The position numbers and the translations under genes were made by a program. Source: Leucobacter ruminantium (GTDB taxonomy: Bacteria; Actinomycetota; Actinomycetes; Actinomycetales; Microbacteriaceae). Taken from it: a stretch of DNA of 64,000 nt. The stretch spans positions 1 through 64,000 of the forward strand of contig NZ_JAGDYL010000019.1 of assembly GCF_017565705.1 (NCBI RefSeq), written 5' to 3'. The notes below the pieces were generated by a model. That model was not told the origin of the DNA, ran no database searches, and worked only from the letters and a program-made list of their open reading frames with translations. Positions 24,715 to 34,064 of this stretch are shown one piece after another. Every line of letters starts with the position of its first letter. Position 1 is the stretch's first letter.

Positions 24715-26373
24715 TCACACCTCGTCGGCGTCGAGAATCGTGTACGAGTACCCCTGCTCGGCGAGGAAGCGCTGGCGGTTCTGCGCGAAATCCTGGTCCA
24801 CCGTGTCGCGCGCGATCAGGGTGTAGAACGACGCCGTGATGCCGTCCGACTTGGGTCGCAGCAGGCGCCCGAGGCGCTGCGCCTCCTCCTGACGCGATCC
24901 GAACGAACCCGAGATCTGGATGGCCACCGAGGCGTCGGGCAGATCCACCGAGAAGTTCGCGACCTTGGAGACGACGAGGATGCGCTCCTCGCCGCTGCGG
25001 AACGCCTGGAACAGCCGCTCGCGCTCGTCGACCGGGGTCTGCCCGGTGATGAGCGGGCAGTCGAGTGCTTCGGCCATGGCTTCGAGCTGGTCGATGTATT
25101 GGCCGATCACGAGCACCTGCTCGTCGGGGTGCTTGTCGATGATGCGCCGGGCGATGCGCTGCTTCTCGGGAGTGGAGGAGGCGATGCGGTAGCGGTCCTG
25201 ATCCTCGGCGACGGCGTAGTCCATGCGCTCCGACTCGGGCAGGGTGACGCGCACCTCGAAGCAGGCGGCCGGGGCGATGAAGCCCTGCGCTTCGATGTCC
25301 TTCCAGGCCGCGTCGTAGCGCTTCGGGCCGATGAGGCTGAACACGTCGCCCTCGCGGCCGTCCTCGCGCACGAGTGTCGCGGTGAGGCCGAGGCGGCGGC
25401 GCGCCTGCAGCTCGGCGGTCAGCTTGAACACGGGAGCGGGCAGCAGGTGCACCTCGTCGTAGACGATGACGCCCCAGTCCTGCGCGTCGAGCAGCGACAG
25501 GTGCTGGTACTCGCCCTTCCTGCGGCTCGTGAGGATCTGATAGGTCGCGATCGTGACCGGTTTGATCTCCTTCACCTGGCCGGAGTACTCGCCGATCTCC
25601 TCCTCGGTGAGGGTGGTGCGGCGGATGAGCTCGTCGCGCCACTGGCGCGCCGAGACGGCGTTGGTCACGAGGATGAGCGCCTTCGCGCCGACGGCGGCCA
25701 TAGAGGCGGCCCCGACGATCGTCTTGCCCGCGCCGCACGGCAGCACCACGACACCGGAGCCGCCGCGCTGGAAGGCCTCCACGGCCTTCGCCTGGTAGTC
25801 GCGCAGGTGCCAGGCCCCCTCGCCGTCGGCGTCCCCGTCGCTCTCCGCCAGCTCGATGTCGTAGGGCTCGCCGGGGGTGTAGCCCGCGAGATCCTCCGCG
25901 GGCCAGCCGCGGGCCACGAGCTGCTGCTTGAGCTCTCCGCGGGCCCACGGCTCGACGGGGAAGGTGCGGTCGTCGATGCGGTTGCCCAGCAGCGGCGCGA
26001 TCTTCTTCGCGCTCGACACCTCGCGCAGGATGGCAGGATCGTCGCAGCGCAGCACGAGCGCCCCGTCGGCGTCGCGCTCGATCGTGAGTCGACCGTAGCG
26101 GCGCATGGTGTCGGTGATCTCGCCGGCGACGCCGCTCGGCACGGGGAACTTGGCGTGGCGGTTCAGCGTGTCGAGGATCTCCTCGGCGGTGTGGCCCGCG
26201 GCGCGGGCGTTCCAGAGGCCGAGCCGCGTGATGCGGTAGGTGTGGATGTGCTCGGGTGCCCGCTCGAGCTCCGCGAAGACCGCGAGCTCGTGGCGCGCAT
26301 CCTCCGCATCCGGGTGGGCGACCTCCAGGAGGACGGTGTGGTCGCTCTGCACGATGAGGGGGCCGAGAGTCAT
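24715..26373 (-). CDS. XPB/UvsW-like DNA repair helicase
   Basis: This 552-residue superfamily-2 helicase has an N-terminal damage-recognition-like region. Walker A LPCGAGKT is at 211-218, DEVH at 306-309, the TAT motif in GLTATLVRED and motif VI near QEEAQRLGRLLRP. Bacterial XPB homologues unwind DNA 3' to 5'. A helicase-associated protein is encoded directly upstream (26468-28198), the usual actinobacterial arrangement. TAAACT on the same strand lies eight bases before the ATG, so the mRNA may be nearly leaderless. A role in nucleotide excision repair is assumed from the family. Confidence 0.94.
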   Translation of the reverse strand: MTLGPLIVQSDHTVLLEVAHPDAEDARHELAVFAELERAPEHIHTYRITRLGLWNARAAGHTAEEILDTLNRHAKFPVPSGVAGEITDTMRRYGRLTIERDADGALVLRCDDPAILREVSSAKKIAPLLGNRIDDRTFPVEPWARGELKQQLVARGWPAEDLAGYTPGEPYDIELAESDGDADGEGAWHLRDYQAKAVEAFQRGGSGVVVLPCGAGKTIVGAASMAAVGAKALILVTNAVSARQWRDELIRRTTLTEEEIGEYSGQVKEIKPVTIATYQILTSRRKGEYQHLSLLDAQDWGVIVYDEVHLLPAPVFKLTAELQARRRLGLTATLVREDGREGDVFSLIGPKRYDAAWKDIEAQGFIAPAACFEVRVTLPESERMDYAVAEDQDRYRIASSTPEKQRIARRIIDKHPDEQVLVIGQYIDQLEAMAEALDCPLITGQTPVDERERLFQAFRSGEERILVVSKVANFSVDLPDASVAIQISGSFGSRQEEAQRLGRLLRPKSDGITASFYTLIARDTVDQDFAQNRQRFLAEQGYSYTILDADEV

Positions 26374-26467
26374 AACGATCGAGTTTACCCGCGTCGCCCG
26401 TGCATCGGCGGGCGCGCCCCGGGATCCCTCGCCCGACCCGCACGAAGCCCGACAGCCGGACGAGGAT

Positions 26468-28198
26468 CTACTCGACCGCGGTGATCGTGCTGATCGGCAG
26501 GGTGCGCTCGACGCCGGCGCCGGGATCGGTCGCGCGCAGTCGGCCCGCGTCGAGCGAAGTGGGCAGCAGCGTGAATACGTGCGTGCGCCCCTGCGCCGAC
26601 GCGGTGACGCGCACCGTGCTGCGATCCCTGATCGCCAGCTCCAGGCGTCGTGCGAAGCCCCCGGCGCCGGGCTCCGAACGCACGGCGGAGTGCACCCGGT
26701 CGACGAGCTGCGCGAGCTCGTCGGGCAACTCGGTCGTGCGCGGCTCCGGCGCGGGGTTCACGAGCGGGGAGTCCGCAGCACCTTCGAACGAAGCCGTGTA
26801 GCGGGCGTCGCCGAGTGCGGCGAAGACGTGGTCGGCGCGCAGGCGGGAGTAGAGGGCCGACGGCTCCTCGCCCTGGGCGAGCTGCAGGTGGTGCAGTGCG
26901 CGGTCGACGAGCAGCGTCTCGCGCAGCTCGGGGCGGCTGATGTCGAGGCGGGTGCGGCCCTCGTCGCCGGAGTGCTCGCGCACGACGATGCCGCGGATGC
27001 GCTCGGCGATGGAGGCGAGCATGTAGTCGAGCGGCTGGGGGATGCCGGTGAGCGACAGTCGCTCGAAGGCGCTCCGCGCTCCCGCGGCGTCGAAGCCCCG
27101 TTCGAGGGCCGCGGCGATCGAGGCCTCGGTGATGCGGCGCGTCGAGGCGATGCCCGTCTGCTCCGGCACGGTGAGGGCGGCAAGGGCGGCCTCGTCCGAC
27201 GGCGCGAGCGGCCCGGGCACGACGACGCTCAGGTCGGGTTGGATGTAGACGCCTGCGACGGGGGCCGGCATGTCGCGCTCCGCGATCGCGCGGGCGGCGT
27301 CGAGGTCATCCGCGAGCAGGGCGCGGCCGGCCTCGCCGAGCGCCCCGTCCACCGCGAGGCCCAGGTGCTCGGCGATGCGGCCGAAGCGTCGGGCGGCCGC
27401 CTCGGTGCTCGCGGGCAGCAGCGGGTAGCGGTCGCGGAGCGCGGCGAGGGATCCCTCGAGGTCACGCTCTTCCAACAGTCGTCGCAGCTGCGGCGGCATC
27501 GCGGCCACCGCGGCGGCACCGAGCGCCACCCACCGGTCCGGGGCCCCGAGCTCGAGCCAGTCGGCGGTCGCGGGAGACCACGAGAGCAGGGTGAGCTGCG
27601 CGGCGGGCACCAGCAGCCGGGCGTCGAGCAGGGCCTGCACCGCGTCGCCCGTGCGGTCGACGTCGATGCGGGTCGCCTCGGCGAGCGACTTCACGGTCGC
27701 GACGGCGACCGTGCCCGTGCGGTTCAGCCGCCCGGGCTGCGTGCGCAGCGCGCGCAGCACCTCGGCCGCGGTTCCGAGCGCCGTGAGCGCGGCGACGTAC
27801 CAGGACGCGGTGTCGGTCGTGCCGGGCGGCTCGGATACGTGGTCATTGCGGAGGGAGTCGGGGGAGAGGCCGACTCGGTCGAGGCTCGCGGTGAGGGCGG
27901 CGGCGACCTCGGGGAGGGGCGCGGCGGATCCCTCGTCCCATCCCAGCAGTCCGAGCCCGAGCAGCCGGTCCCGCACCTCTTCCGCAGCCGTCTCGGGTTG
28001 CAGCAGTGCGGCCAGATCGTCGCGCTCGAGCGGGGCGATCGCCCGCTCGACGGAATCCGCGCGCAGCAGTTCGCTCGCGAGGCCGATCGGATCGGTGATG
28101 CCCGAGATCGCCTGCGGCCGCCTGCGCTCCACGACCGCGGCGAGGGTGCCGCGATCCATCGCGGCGAGTGCCGCAGCGAGGGCGAGGGTGCCGCTCAT
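26468..28198 (-). CDS. Helicase-associated (XPB N-terminal-like) protein
   Basis: This 576-residue protein is mostly helical with winged-helix-like repeats. The segment DLSVVVPGPLAPSDEAALAAL and the IAERIRG-type motif near 440 match the 'helicase_C_3 / helicase-associated' family. Members are encoded next to XPB-type helicases in actinobacteria. It lacks Walker motifs, so it is probably a partner or regulator of the downstream helicase. It starts (ATG 28198) two bases after the stop of the small membrane protein gene. Function is inferred from linkage. Confidence 0.85.
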   Translation of the reverse strand: MSGTLALAAALAAMDRGTLAAVVERRRPQAISGITDPIGLASELLRADSVERAIAPLERDDLAALLQPETAAEEVRDRLLGLGLLGWDEGSAAPLPEVAAALTASLDRVGLSPDSLRNDHVSEPPGTTDTASWYVAALTALGTAAEVLRALRTQPGRLNRTGTVAVATVKSLAEATRIDVDRTGDAVQALLDARLLVPAAQLTLLSWSPATADWLELGAPDRWVALGAAAVAAMPPQLRRLLEERDLEGSLAALRDRYPLLPASTEAAARRFGRIAEHLGLAVDGALGEAGRALLADDLDAARAIAERDMPAPVAGVYIQPDLSVVVPGPLAPSDEAALAALTVPEQTGIASTRRITEASIAAALERGFDAAGARSAFERLSLTGIPQPLDYMLASIAERIRGIVVREHSGDEGRTRLDISRPELRETLLVDRALHHLQLAQGEEPSALYSRLRADHVFAALGDARYTASFEGAADSPLVNPAPEPRTTELPDELAQLVDRVHSAVRSEPGAGGFARRLELAIRDRSTVRVTASAQGRTHVFTLLPTSLDAGRLRATDPGAGVERTLPISTITAVE

Positions 28199-28200
28199 GC

Positions 28201-28470
28201 TCAGCGCTCGGCGGCGTTCCGCTTGAATTCCGCGCGCCGCCTCCGCTGGCTCACGACGAGCAGGACGATCAGCAGCGCGAAGCCGAGCGGCAGACCGAAC
28301 AGCGACAGGCCGTAGACGACCGGCCACATGCCCGAGGCGAGCATCTCGCGATCGATCATGCCGATGATGAGGGTGGCGAAGAACGAGAGCAGCGCCGCCC
28401 CGATGATGGTGACGGTGGCGTATGCGAGGATCCGCTCGAGGATCGACGGCGTGCTGGATTCTTGCGACAT
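28201..28470 (-). CDS. Small two-helix membrane protein
   Basis: This 89-residue protein has two hydrophobic segments (about 15-37 and 48-72) and a basic C-terminus (SQRRRRAEFKRNAAER). I chose ATG 28470 because TAAAAT lies exactly seven bases upstream, the leaderless spacing seen elsewhere; ATG 28479 overlaps that box. It resembles small multidrug-resistance-assembly or 'DUF' membrane proteins often found beside the cold-shock/DUF3027 genes. I do not recognise a defined family. Confidence 0.7.
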   Translation of the reverse strand: MSQESSTPSILERILAYATVTIIGAALLSFFATLIIGMIDREMLASGMWPVVYGLSLFGLPLGFALLIVLLVVSQRRRRAEFKRNAAER

Positions 28471-28477
28471 CCCGGCC

Positions 28478-28483
28478 ATTTTA
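28478..28483 (-). promoter_or_regulatory. -10 box TAAAAT, leaderless start of the small membrane protein gene
   Basis: TAAAAT on the minus strand is followed by seven bases and ATG 28470. It is the most consensus-like -10 box of the set. Confidence 0.5.
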
Positions 28484-28522
28484 CCCGCTCTTCTCCGAGA
28501 ACGCCCTCGCGGCCCCGGCCGG

Positions 28523-28528
28523 TAGGAT
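28523..28528 (+). promoter_or_regulatory. -10 box TAGGAT of the cold-shock gene
   Basis: TAGGAT would start transcription near 28535, leaving a leader of about 70 bases before the cold-shock gene. Long leaders are common for such genes. Confidence 0.4.
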
Positions 28529-28605
28529 CGAAGGGTGCGCGGGGAGCTCTGCGCGAAGACTGCGGGCGGCCCCGAGGCCGCGACCGAGATGGAGAGGGAC
28601 GAGGC

Positions 28606-28983
28606 ATGCCGAACGGCAAGGTCAGGTTCTACGACGAGGACAAGGGCTTTGGTTTCATCCAGGGCGATGACGGGCAGCAGGTGTACCTGCACGCATCGGT
28701 GGTGCCTACGGGCGCCGATGTGCAGGCGGGCACGCGGCTGGAGTACAGCGTCGCGGACGGGCGCCGCGGCCCGCAGGCGCTGTCGGTGCGCGTGCTCGAG
28801 ACGCCGCGTCTCGCCAAGCGCAACCGCAAGTCGGCCGACGAGATGGCGATCATCATCGAGGATCTCGTGAAGCTGCTCGACGGCCTGGGCGGTCGACTCA
28901 AGAGCGGGCAGTACCCCGAGCGCTCGCAGTCGCGCAAGGTCGCGACCATGCTGCGCCGCGTGGCGGACGACTTCGATGTCTGA
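28606..28983 (+). CDS. Cold-shock-domain protein with C-terminal extension
   Basis: This 125-residue protein begins with a cold-shock domain. The RNP1-like motif is KGFGFI (about 14-19) and the RNP2-like motif is VYLHAS. It binds single-stranded RNA or DNA. Unlike the usual 67-70-residue proteins it carries an extra 55 residues, rich in basic and acidic helices, ending RRVADDFDV; this longer form is typical of actinobacteria. GACGAGG precedes ATG 28606. The stop overlaps the DUF3027 gene by eight bases, so the two are probably co-expressed. Confidence 0.9.
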   Translation: MPNGKVRFYDEDKGFGFIQGDDGQQVYLHASVVPTGADVQAGTRLEYSVADGRRGPQALSVRVLETPRLAKRNRKSADEMAIIIEDLVKLLDGLGGRLKSGQYPERSQSRKVATMLRRVADDFDV

Positions 28984-29668
28984 GGCGCGCGAGGCTCCCG
29001 CCGAGGCCGAAACGGTCGAGCCCACCACCGAGCCGGGGCTCTCGGAGACCCGGGGCGGGGCGAGGGATCCTGAAACCGAGGCCGCGCCCGCCGCTGATCC
29101 CGTGCTTGCCGCTGATCCCGTGCTCCTTGCGGCCCGCGCCCAGGCGCGCGCCGCGCTCGCCGAGATCACCGACGAGCCGAGCATCGGGGCCGACGAGGGG
29201 CACGAGGTGCACGAAGCCCACGTGCTCACCCTCTACTTCGAGTGCCGTCTCGCCGGGTACCCCGGCTGGCGCTGGGCCGCGACGCTCGCGCGCGTGGACG
29301 AGGAGTCGCCGGTGAACGTGCTCGAGGTCGAGCTGCTGCCCGGGCCCGGAGCCGTCGTGGCCCCCGAGTGGGTGCCGTGGTCGGTGCGTCTCGCCCAGTA
29401 CCGGGAGACGCAGGCGAGACAGGCCGCCGACGAGGCTGCGGAGGCCGAGGCAGCCGCGGCCGAGCTCGAGGAGGAGGACGGGGTGGATCCCGACGAGGAT
29501 CTGCTGACGAACGACTTCAGCGACTTCGACGACGAGATCGATGGAGTGGAGCTCGACGGCGAGGACGACGAGGAAGACGATTCCGACGAGAAGTCCGATG
29601 ACTTCGACGACGACGACGAGGGCGATGACGGCCCCGACGGCTTCGAAGGGTTCTCCGCCGAGCGCTGA
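28976..29668 (+). CDS. DUF3027-family acidic protein
   Basis: This 230-residue protein has a central conserved region of about 85 residues (from ALAEITDEPSIGADEG through PGWRWAATLARV to EWVPWSVRLAQY) that I recognise as DUF3027. Acidic low-complexity segments flank it. The C-terminal 75 residues are mostly Asp and Glu. The family is confined to actinobacteria, where it is commonly encoded next to cold-shock and helicase genes. Its function is not known. The start ATG 28976 lies within the end of the cold-shock gene. Confidence 0.85.
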   Translation: MSEAREAPAEAETVEPTTEPGLSETRGGARDPETEAAPAADPVLAADPVLLAARAQARAALAEITDEPSIGADEGHEVHEAHVLTLYFECRLAGYPGWRWAATLARVDEESPVNVLEVELLPGPGAVVAPEWVPWSVRLAQYRETQARQAADEAAEAEAAAAELEEEDGVDPDEDLLTNDFSDFDDEIDGVELDGEDDEEDDSDEKSDDFDDDDEGDDGPDGFEGFSAER

Positions 29669-29827
29669 GTGCGGAGCGCGTCATTCCGCGGATCCTCATG
29701 AATACGTAATTCCCCCGGATCCCTAGCCGTCCGATTCTTCATAGGCTCGCCGCAGCACTCGGGGGAGCGCTGATTCGGACACTTGTGGCCGGCGACGACC
29801 TCTCCCATGTCTGGGATCGAGGTTGTG

Positions 29828-32332
29828 ATGCTTTCGAGTTCTTCTCTCGGGGGAAAGAAGACCGGGCGGTCGCGTAGGCCCGGGGACGGGCGCGGCCGGA
29901 AGCGGCGCGCCGTCGCTCTCGCGGCGGTCGTCACGGCGGGCGGGCTCGTACTGGGATGCGCGGCCCCGGCGCTCGCCCTGGCCGACGCCGACCCGGCACC
30001 GGTCGAGGTAGCGCCGACGACTCCGCCGCCCGAGCAGACCGGCGAGCCGGGCGGCACGGACCCTGGTAATGCCGAGCCGGGCGGCACGGACTCGCCCGGG
30101 GCGACGCCGAACGCACCGATGCCGAGCCAGGAGCCCACCGTGGAACCGCCTCCCGCGGAGGAGCCGGGCGGAGCCGAGGCCCCGCACGAGGTCCAGGTGC
30201 CGCCGATCTTCGCAGCGCCGAAGACCGCCGAGAAGCAGTCCGTCACGGGTCTCGCGGGCCCGGTGGTCGCGCTGGGCCCGGTCGGATCGCAGCAGACCGG
30301 TGGCTACCAGATCCTGAAGGACAACAGCAATCCCGCGACCTGGAGCTGGAAGGATCCCGCGACCATCGCCCAGGCTTCTGAGATCACGGCCGGAACCTTC
30401 AGCTCGAACATCGTCGGAACGGACCTGGTGATCAAGTTCGTCCGACCGAACGCGACGGGCAGCAACTCCTTCGCATTCGAGTACACGAACGCCCCTGAAC
30501 GGTGGGGGCCGGCGGGCGCGACGACTCTGGCGGTGCCGCAACCGGACCGCAGCCAGGGCGGCCAGGTCATCTTCATCGAGCAGCAGGGCAGCGCCAACCC
30601 GGTGGTGACCTACTGCACGTACCCGCAGAACGGCTACGTGACGAGCCTGAACTCGCCCTCGTGCGTCACGCTCGCCGGGGTGATCGTCTCCATCGGTACC
30701 ACGGTGGAGCTCAAGATCCCGCTGAGCACGATCAACCAGGGATCGCCGGGTTGCCCGCCGACCATGGGGACGACGGCCTACCTGCGCTCGTTCAACAACG
30801 CCAGCGCACCCAGCTCCAACCTGGGCATCTGGGCCGCTCCCATCGCCTTCGAACCTCCGTCGACGTGCGCCACGCTGACGCTGACGAAGCAGGTCTCCCT
30901 GCAGTACGCGGCCACCGGAACCGGATCGGCGCCCACCGACTGGACGCTGACGGCCACCGGGCAGGGGCCGGTGGCCGGCCAGACGGTGACCGGAAACGGG
31001 ACCGTCACGCGCAGCGACGTGAAGGCAGGCACCTACCTGCTCTCCGAGAGCAGCAACCCGGGGTTCGCACTGAAGACCGACTGGGCCTGCACCGACATCA
31101 CCGACCCGGCGAATCCGACGGCGGTCGCCCTGACGAACGGCAACTCCCTCGCCCTCGCCGAGAAGAGGAAGGTCTCCTGCGTCATCGTGAACACTGACAA
31201 GCCCGGTGCGGTCACGTGGGCGAAGACCGACGACCAGACCTCGGCGACGCTGCTCGGGGGGTCCGAGTGGACGGTCACCGCCTCGCCGGGTGGGATCGGG
31301 GTCGGCGCCGTGATCGTCGACTGCACGGCGGCCGTGTGCGCGCCCGGGGTTCTCAAGGATCAGGATCCGGCGGCGGGCAAGTTCGCGTTGGCGGGGCTCC
31401 CCTGGGGAGCGTACGTGCTGACGGAGACGAAAGCACCCGAGGGGCATGCGCTCACGACACCCGCGAAGACCGTGTCCTTCACCGTCGACGCGGGCAACGC
31501 GGGAACCACGATCGCGGGACCGACGGTCGTGAACCCGCGCAAGCCCGGAGCCGTGAAGTGGTCGAAGGTCGATGACCAGACGCCAGCAGCCCCGCTCGGA
31601 GGGTCGGAATGGACCATTGTCGGCCCCGGAAGCCCCGAACCGGGCACGACGATCGTCGACTGCACGGCGGCCGTCTGCGCGGCGGGCCCGTTCAAGGACA
31701 TCGACCCGACCGCGGGCGGATTCGAACTCGCAGGCCTCGCATGGGGCGCCTACACGGTGACCGAGACGAAGGCCCCGGCCGGGCACTCGTTCGCCGACCC
31801 GAAATCGTTCACCTTCACCGTCGATCAGACGAACGCGGGGACCACCATCGACGCGGGTGCGCGGGTGAACCCTCGGCTCCTCGGCGAGGTGGCATGGACG
31901 AAGGTCGATGAGGGTGGCGGTCTTCTCACCGGTTCGGAGTGGACGCTCACGGGTCCCGGCGTCCCGGCCGACACCGTGGTCGTCGACTGCGCGGAGTCGC
32001 CCTGCACGGCAGGCGACTTCCTGGACCAGGATCCCGGCGGAGGCGAGTTTCGACTCGCGGGTCTGGGCTGGGGCGACTACACGTTGCAGGAGAGCAGGGC
32101 CCCCGCGGGTTACCACGCCTCGCCCGCTGTGCACCCCTTCACGATCGATGCCGAGCACCTCGCCGTCGAACTCGACCCCGTGGTGAACACCCGCATCGAC
32201 GGGCCGGAGCTTCCGATGAGCGGCGGGATCGGTCGAGACCTCTTCACCGCGCTGGGGCTCGGCGTGCTGGTGCTCGGGGCGGGCACCACGGGTGCCATCG
32301 CGATCCGCAACCACCGCCGTAAGGGGGCCTGA
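29828..32332 (+). CDS. LPXTG pilus tip/adhesin-type protein with SpaA repeats
   Basis: This 834-residue surface protein has a signal peptide (helix about 25-50) and a Pro/Thr/Glu-rich stretch (50-135). A lectin- or adhesin-like region (about 140-350) and a further prealbumin-like segment follow. Three tandem SpaA-type modules of about 110 residues start near 457, each with a VDCTAAVC- or VDCAESPC-type core and an E-box (TETKAPxGH; QESRAPAGY in the third). A sorting signal LPMSG at 795-799 is followed by a membrane helix and RNHRRKGA. It is probably the tip or minor pilin that touches surfaces. Shaft pilin and sortase genes follow. Confidence 0.88.
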   Translation: MLSSSSLGGKKTGRSRRPGDGRGRKRRAVALAAVVTAGGLVLGCAAPALALADADPAPVEVAPTTPPPEQTGEPGGTDPGNAEPGGTDSPGATPNAPMPSQEPTVEPPPAEEPGGAEAPHEVQVPPIFAAPKTAEKQSVTGLAGPVVALGPVGSQQTGGYQILKDNSNPATWSWKDPATIAQASEITAGTFSSNIVGTDLVIKFVRPNATGSNSFAFEYTNAPERWGPAGATTLAVPQPDRSQGGQVIFIEQQGSANPVVTYCTYPQNGYVTSLNSPSCVTLAGVIVSIGTTVELKIPLSTINQGSPGCPPTMGTTAYLRSFNNASAPSSNLGIWAAPIAFEPPSTCATLTLTKQVSLQYAATGTGSAPTDWTLTATGQGPVAGQTVTGNGTVTRSDVKAGTYLLSESSNPGFALKTDWACTDITDPANPTAVALTNGNSLALAEKRKVSCVIVNTDKPGAVTWAKTDDQTSATLLGGSEWTVTASPGGIGVGAVIVDCTAAVCAPGVLKDQDPAAGKFALAGLPWGAYVLTETKAPEGHALTTPAKTVSFTVDAGNAGTTIAGPTVVNPRKPGAVKWSKVDDQTPAAPLGGSEWTIVGPGSPEPGTTIVDCTAAVCAAGPFKDIDPTAGGFELAGLAWGAYTVTETKAPAGHSFADPKSFTFTVDQTNAGTTIDAGARVNPRLLGEVAWTKVDEGGGLLTGSEWTLTGPGVPADTVVVDCAESPCTAGDFLDQDPGGGEFRLAGLGWGDYTLQESRAPAGYHASPAVHPFTIDAEHLAVELDPVVNTRIDGPELPMSGGIGRDLFTALGLGVLVLGAGTTGAIAIRNHRRKGA
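31198..32190 (+). repeat. Three tandem SpaA-module repeats in the tip pilin gene
   Basis: Three coding units of about 320-340 bases begin near 31198, 31546 and 31870. The first two share near-identical blocks, for example GTCGACTGCACGGCGGCCGT at 31317 and 31655. Such repeats can expand or contract by recombination, changing the length of the adhesin stalk. Confidence 0.7.
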
Positions 32333-32457
32333 CCGACCACCCGGAGGAAGCAGGCGGGGCGGGCCTCAGGCCTCGACGAATCAAGCATCGAACACACAGA
32401 AGACACCCCGAGGGTCGCTGACGAACCGCGGGGGCGGGAGAGAAACAGGGTAGTGAA

Positions 32458-33948
32458 ATGAACTCGAAGAGCAGGGCGATGCGACGCATCGCAGCCGGAG
32501 TCGGGGCCGTCGCCCTGGCGCTGGTGGGCGTCGGCACATTCAGCACGGCGGCCTTCGCGGACGTCGGGCCCGACCAGCCAGGCGCACCCGCCGAGGGCAC
32601 GCTGACCATCAACAAGTACGCGGGCGCGCCGCTCGGCGAGGGGGAGACCCTGGAGGATCGCGACACGCTGGACGGCGTCGAGTTCACCGTGACCCCTGTC
32701 GGGCGGCTGGACAACGGCGACTGCGTGGCGATCGACCTGACAGATGCGGCCGACTGGGACGGACTCGGCGACCTGTTCGCCTCCGCGCCCGCCGCGCCGA
32801 CCGCCCCCTTCTGCCTCCTCACGGCCGACGCCGTGTCGGACGTGACCGCGGGCGGCACGGTCGACTTCACCCTCGACGTCGGGGTCTATTTCGCGCAGGA
32901 GACCGACCCGGGCGAGAACCACATCGTGTCGAAGGTGCCCGACTTCTACGTGTCGATTCCGACCTCTGAAGGCGACGGCGGCGAAGGCTGGAACTACGAC
33001 GTGGTCGCCGACCCGAAGAACCAGATCATGAACGAGCCGACGAAGACGATCGCGGAGATGCCCGATGGGCTGACCATCGGCTCCGGCGTGACCTGGACGC
33101 TGACGGTCCCGGTGCCGACGCTCAACAATGAGGAGACCTTCACCACGGCCTCCGTCTCCGATGTTCTCGATCCGCGCCTGAGCTACGCCTCCTCGAGCCT
33201 GACGCTCGACGGCGCACCGCTCTCCGAAGGACCGGGCGGCGACTACACGGTCGACCCGAACGGGGTGACGTGGACGTTCACCGCCGCCGGCCGGGCGAAG
33301 CTCGACGCAGCGATGGGCAAGAGCCTGTCGATCGAGCTGGTCACGACGGTCGACGAGGTCGGGGACGGCAGCATCCCGAACGACGAGTACTCGAGCACCT
33401 TCAACGGCACCACGGTTCCCGGCGAGCAGATCCCCTACACCTACTGGGGTCAGCTGTCGATCTCCAAGCACGACGATTCGAAGCCCGCCAAACCGCTCGC
33501 GGGCGCCGAATTCCAGGTGTTCGCGGAGCCGCAGGCCGGTTGCCCCGCCACCGCTCCGGCGACGGGCGCGGTTGCGACCGGCACCTCGAACGGCAGCGGC
33601 ACCGTGGTCTGGGAGGACGTCGATCCGAACACGGTGCTCGGGCTGTGGGTGGCCAACAGCCCCAACGGTCCGCTGGCCGATCCGTCGAAGGACTACTGCG
33701 TGTACGAGACCGTGGTGCCCGCCGGGCATACGGCCACGGCCGTCAGCAACCCCGTGACGATCACCCCGGGCGAGGACGGCGTCTTCGAACTCGACGTCGT
33801 GAACAAGAAGAAGGACGGCCCGGACCTGCCGCTCACCGGTGCGGCCGGCACGCTCGCCATGACGATCGGCGGCCTGGCGATCATCGCAGCGGGAGCCGGA
33901 GCGATCCTCGTCGCCCGTCGCCGCCAAACGGGCGATCCCGCCGACTGA
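32458..33948 (+). CDS. LPXTG shaft (major) pilin, isopeptide-forming
   Basis: This 496-residue protein has a signal peptide cleaved after about residue 35. A WNYDVVADPK segment near 178-187 fits the pilin motif lysine used by class C sortases to link subunits. A central KTIAEMPDGLTIGSGVTWTL region opens an isopeptide domain. An E-box (YETVVPAGH, about 414-422) and the sorting signal LPLTG (457-461) with membrane helix and RRRQ tail complete the architecture. That matches a SpaA/FimA-type backbone pilin. The gene lies between the tip protein and the sortase. Confidence 0.93.
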   Translation: MNSKSRAMRRIAAGVGAVALALVGVGTFSTAAFADVGPDQPGAPAEGTLTINKYAGAPLGEGETLEDRDTLDGVEFTVTPVGRLDNGDCVAIDLTDAADWDGLGDLFASAPAAPTAPFCLLTADAVSDVTAGGTVDFTLDVGVYFAQETDPGENHIVSKVPDFYVSIPTSEGDGGEGWNYDVVADPKNQIMNEPTKTIAEMPDGLTIGSGVTWTLTVPVPTLNNEETFTTASVSDVLDPRLSYASSSLTLDGAPLSEGPGGDYTVDPNGVTWTFTAAGRAKLDAAMGKSLSIELVTTVDEVGDGSIPNDEYSSTFNGTTVPGEQIPYTYWGQLSISKHDDSKPAKPLAGAEFQVFAEPQAGCPATAPATGAVATGTSNGSGTVVWEDVDPNTVLGLWVANSPNGPLADPSKDYCVYETVVPAGHTATAVSNPVTITPGEDGVFELDVVNKKKDGPDLPLTGAAGTLAMTIGGLAIIAAGAGAILVARRRQTGDPAD

Positions 33949-33957
33949 GCGCAGACC

Positions 33958-33980
33958 GGCTGATCGAGCGAGGCGAGTCG
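33958..33980. repeat. REP-like TGATCGAGCGAGGCGAGTCG unit
   Basis: One of two adjacent copies of the intergenic repeat family between the shaft pilin and the sortase gene. Confidence 0.6.
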
Positions 33981-33990
33981 GCCAGGCCCG

Positions 33991-34018
33991 CTGATTGAGC
34001 CGGCGTTCGCTCGACCGG
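33991..34018. repeat. REP-like TGATTGAGCC...GCTCGACC unit (diverged)
   Basis: A second, diverged copy 10 bases after the first. It keeps CTGATTGAGC and a palindromic centre, CGGCGTTCGCTCG. Confidence 0.5.
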
Positions 34019-34064
34019 AGATCCTGTGCGAGATGCGGTTGCACCCGAGGAGGGGGCGAAACGG

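Noticed and set aside
24679-28315. Long plus-strand frames opposite the helicase genes
   Set aside because: Low-complexity shadows; the minus-strand products carry complete helicase motifs.
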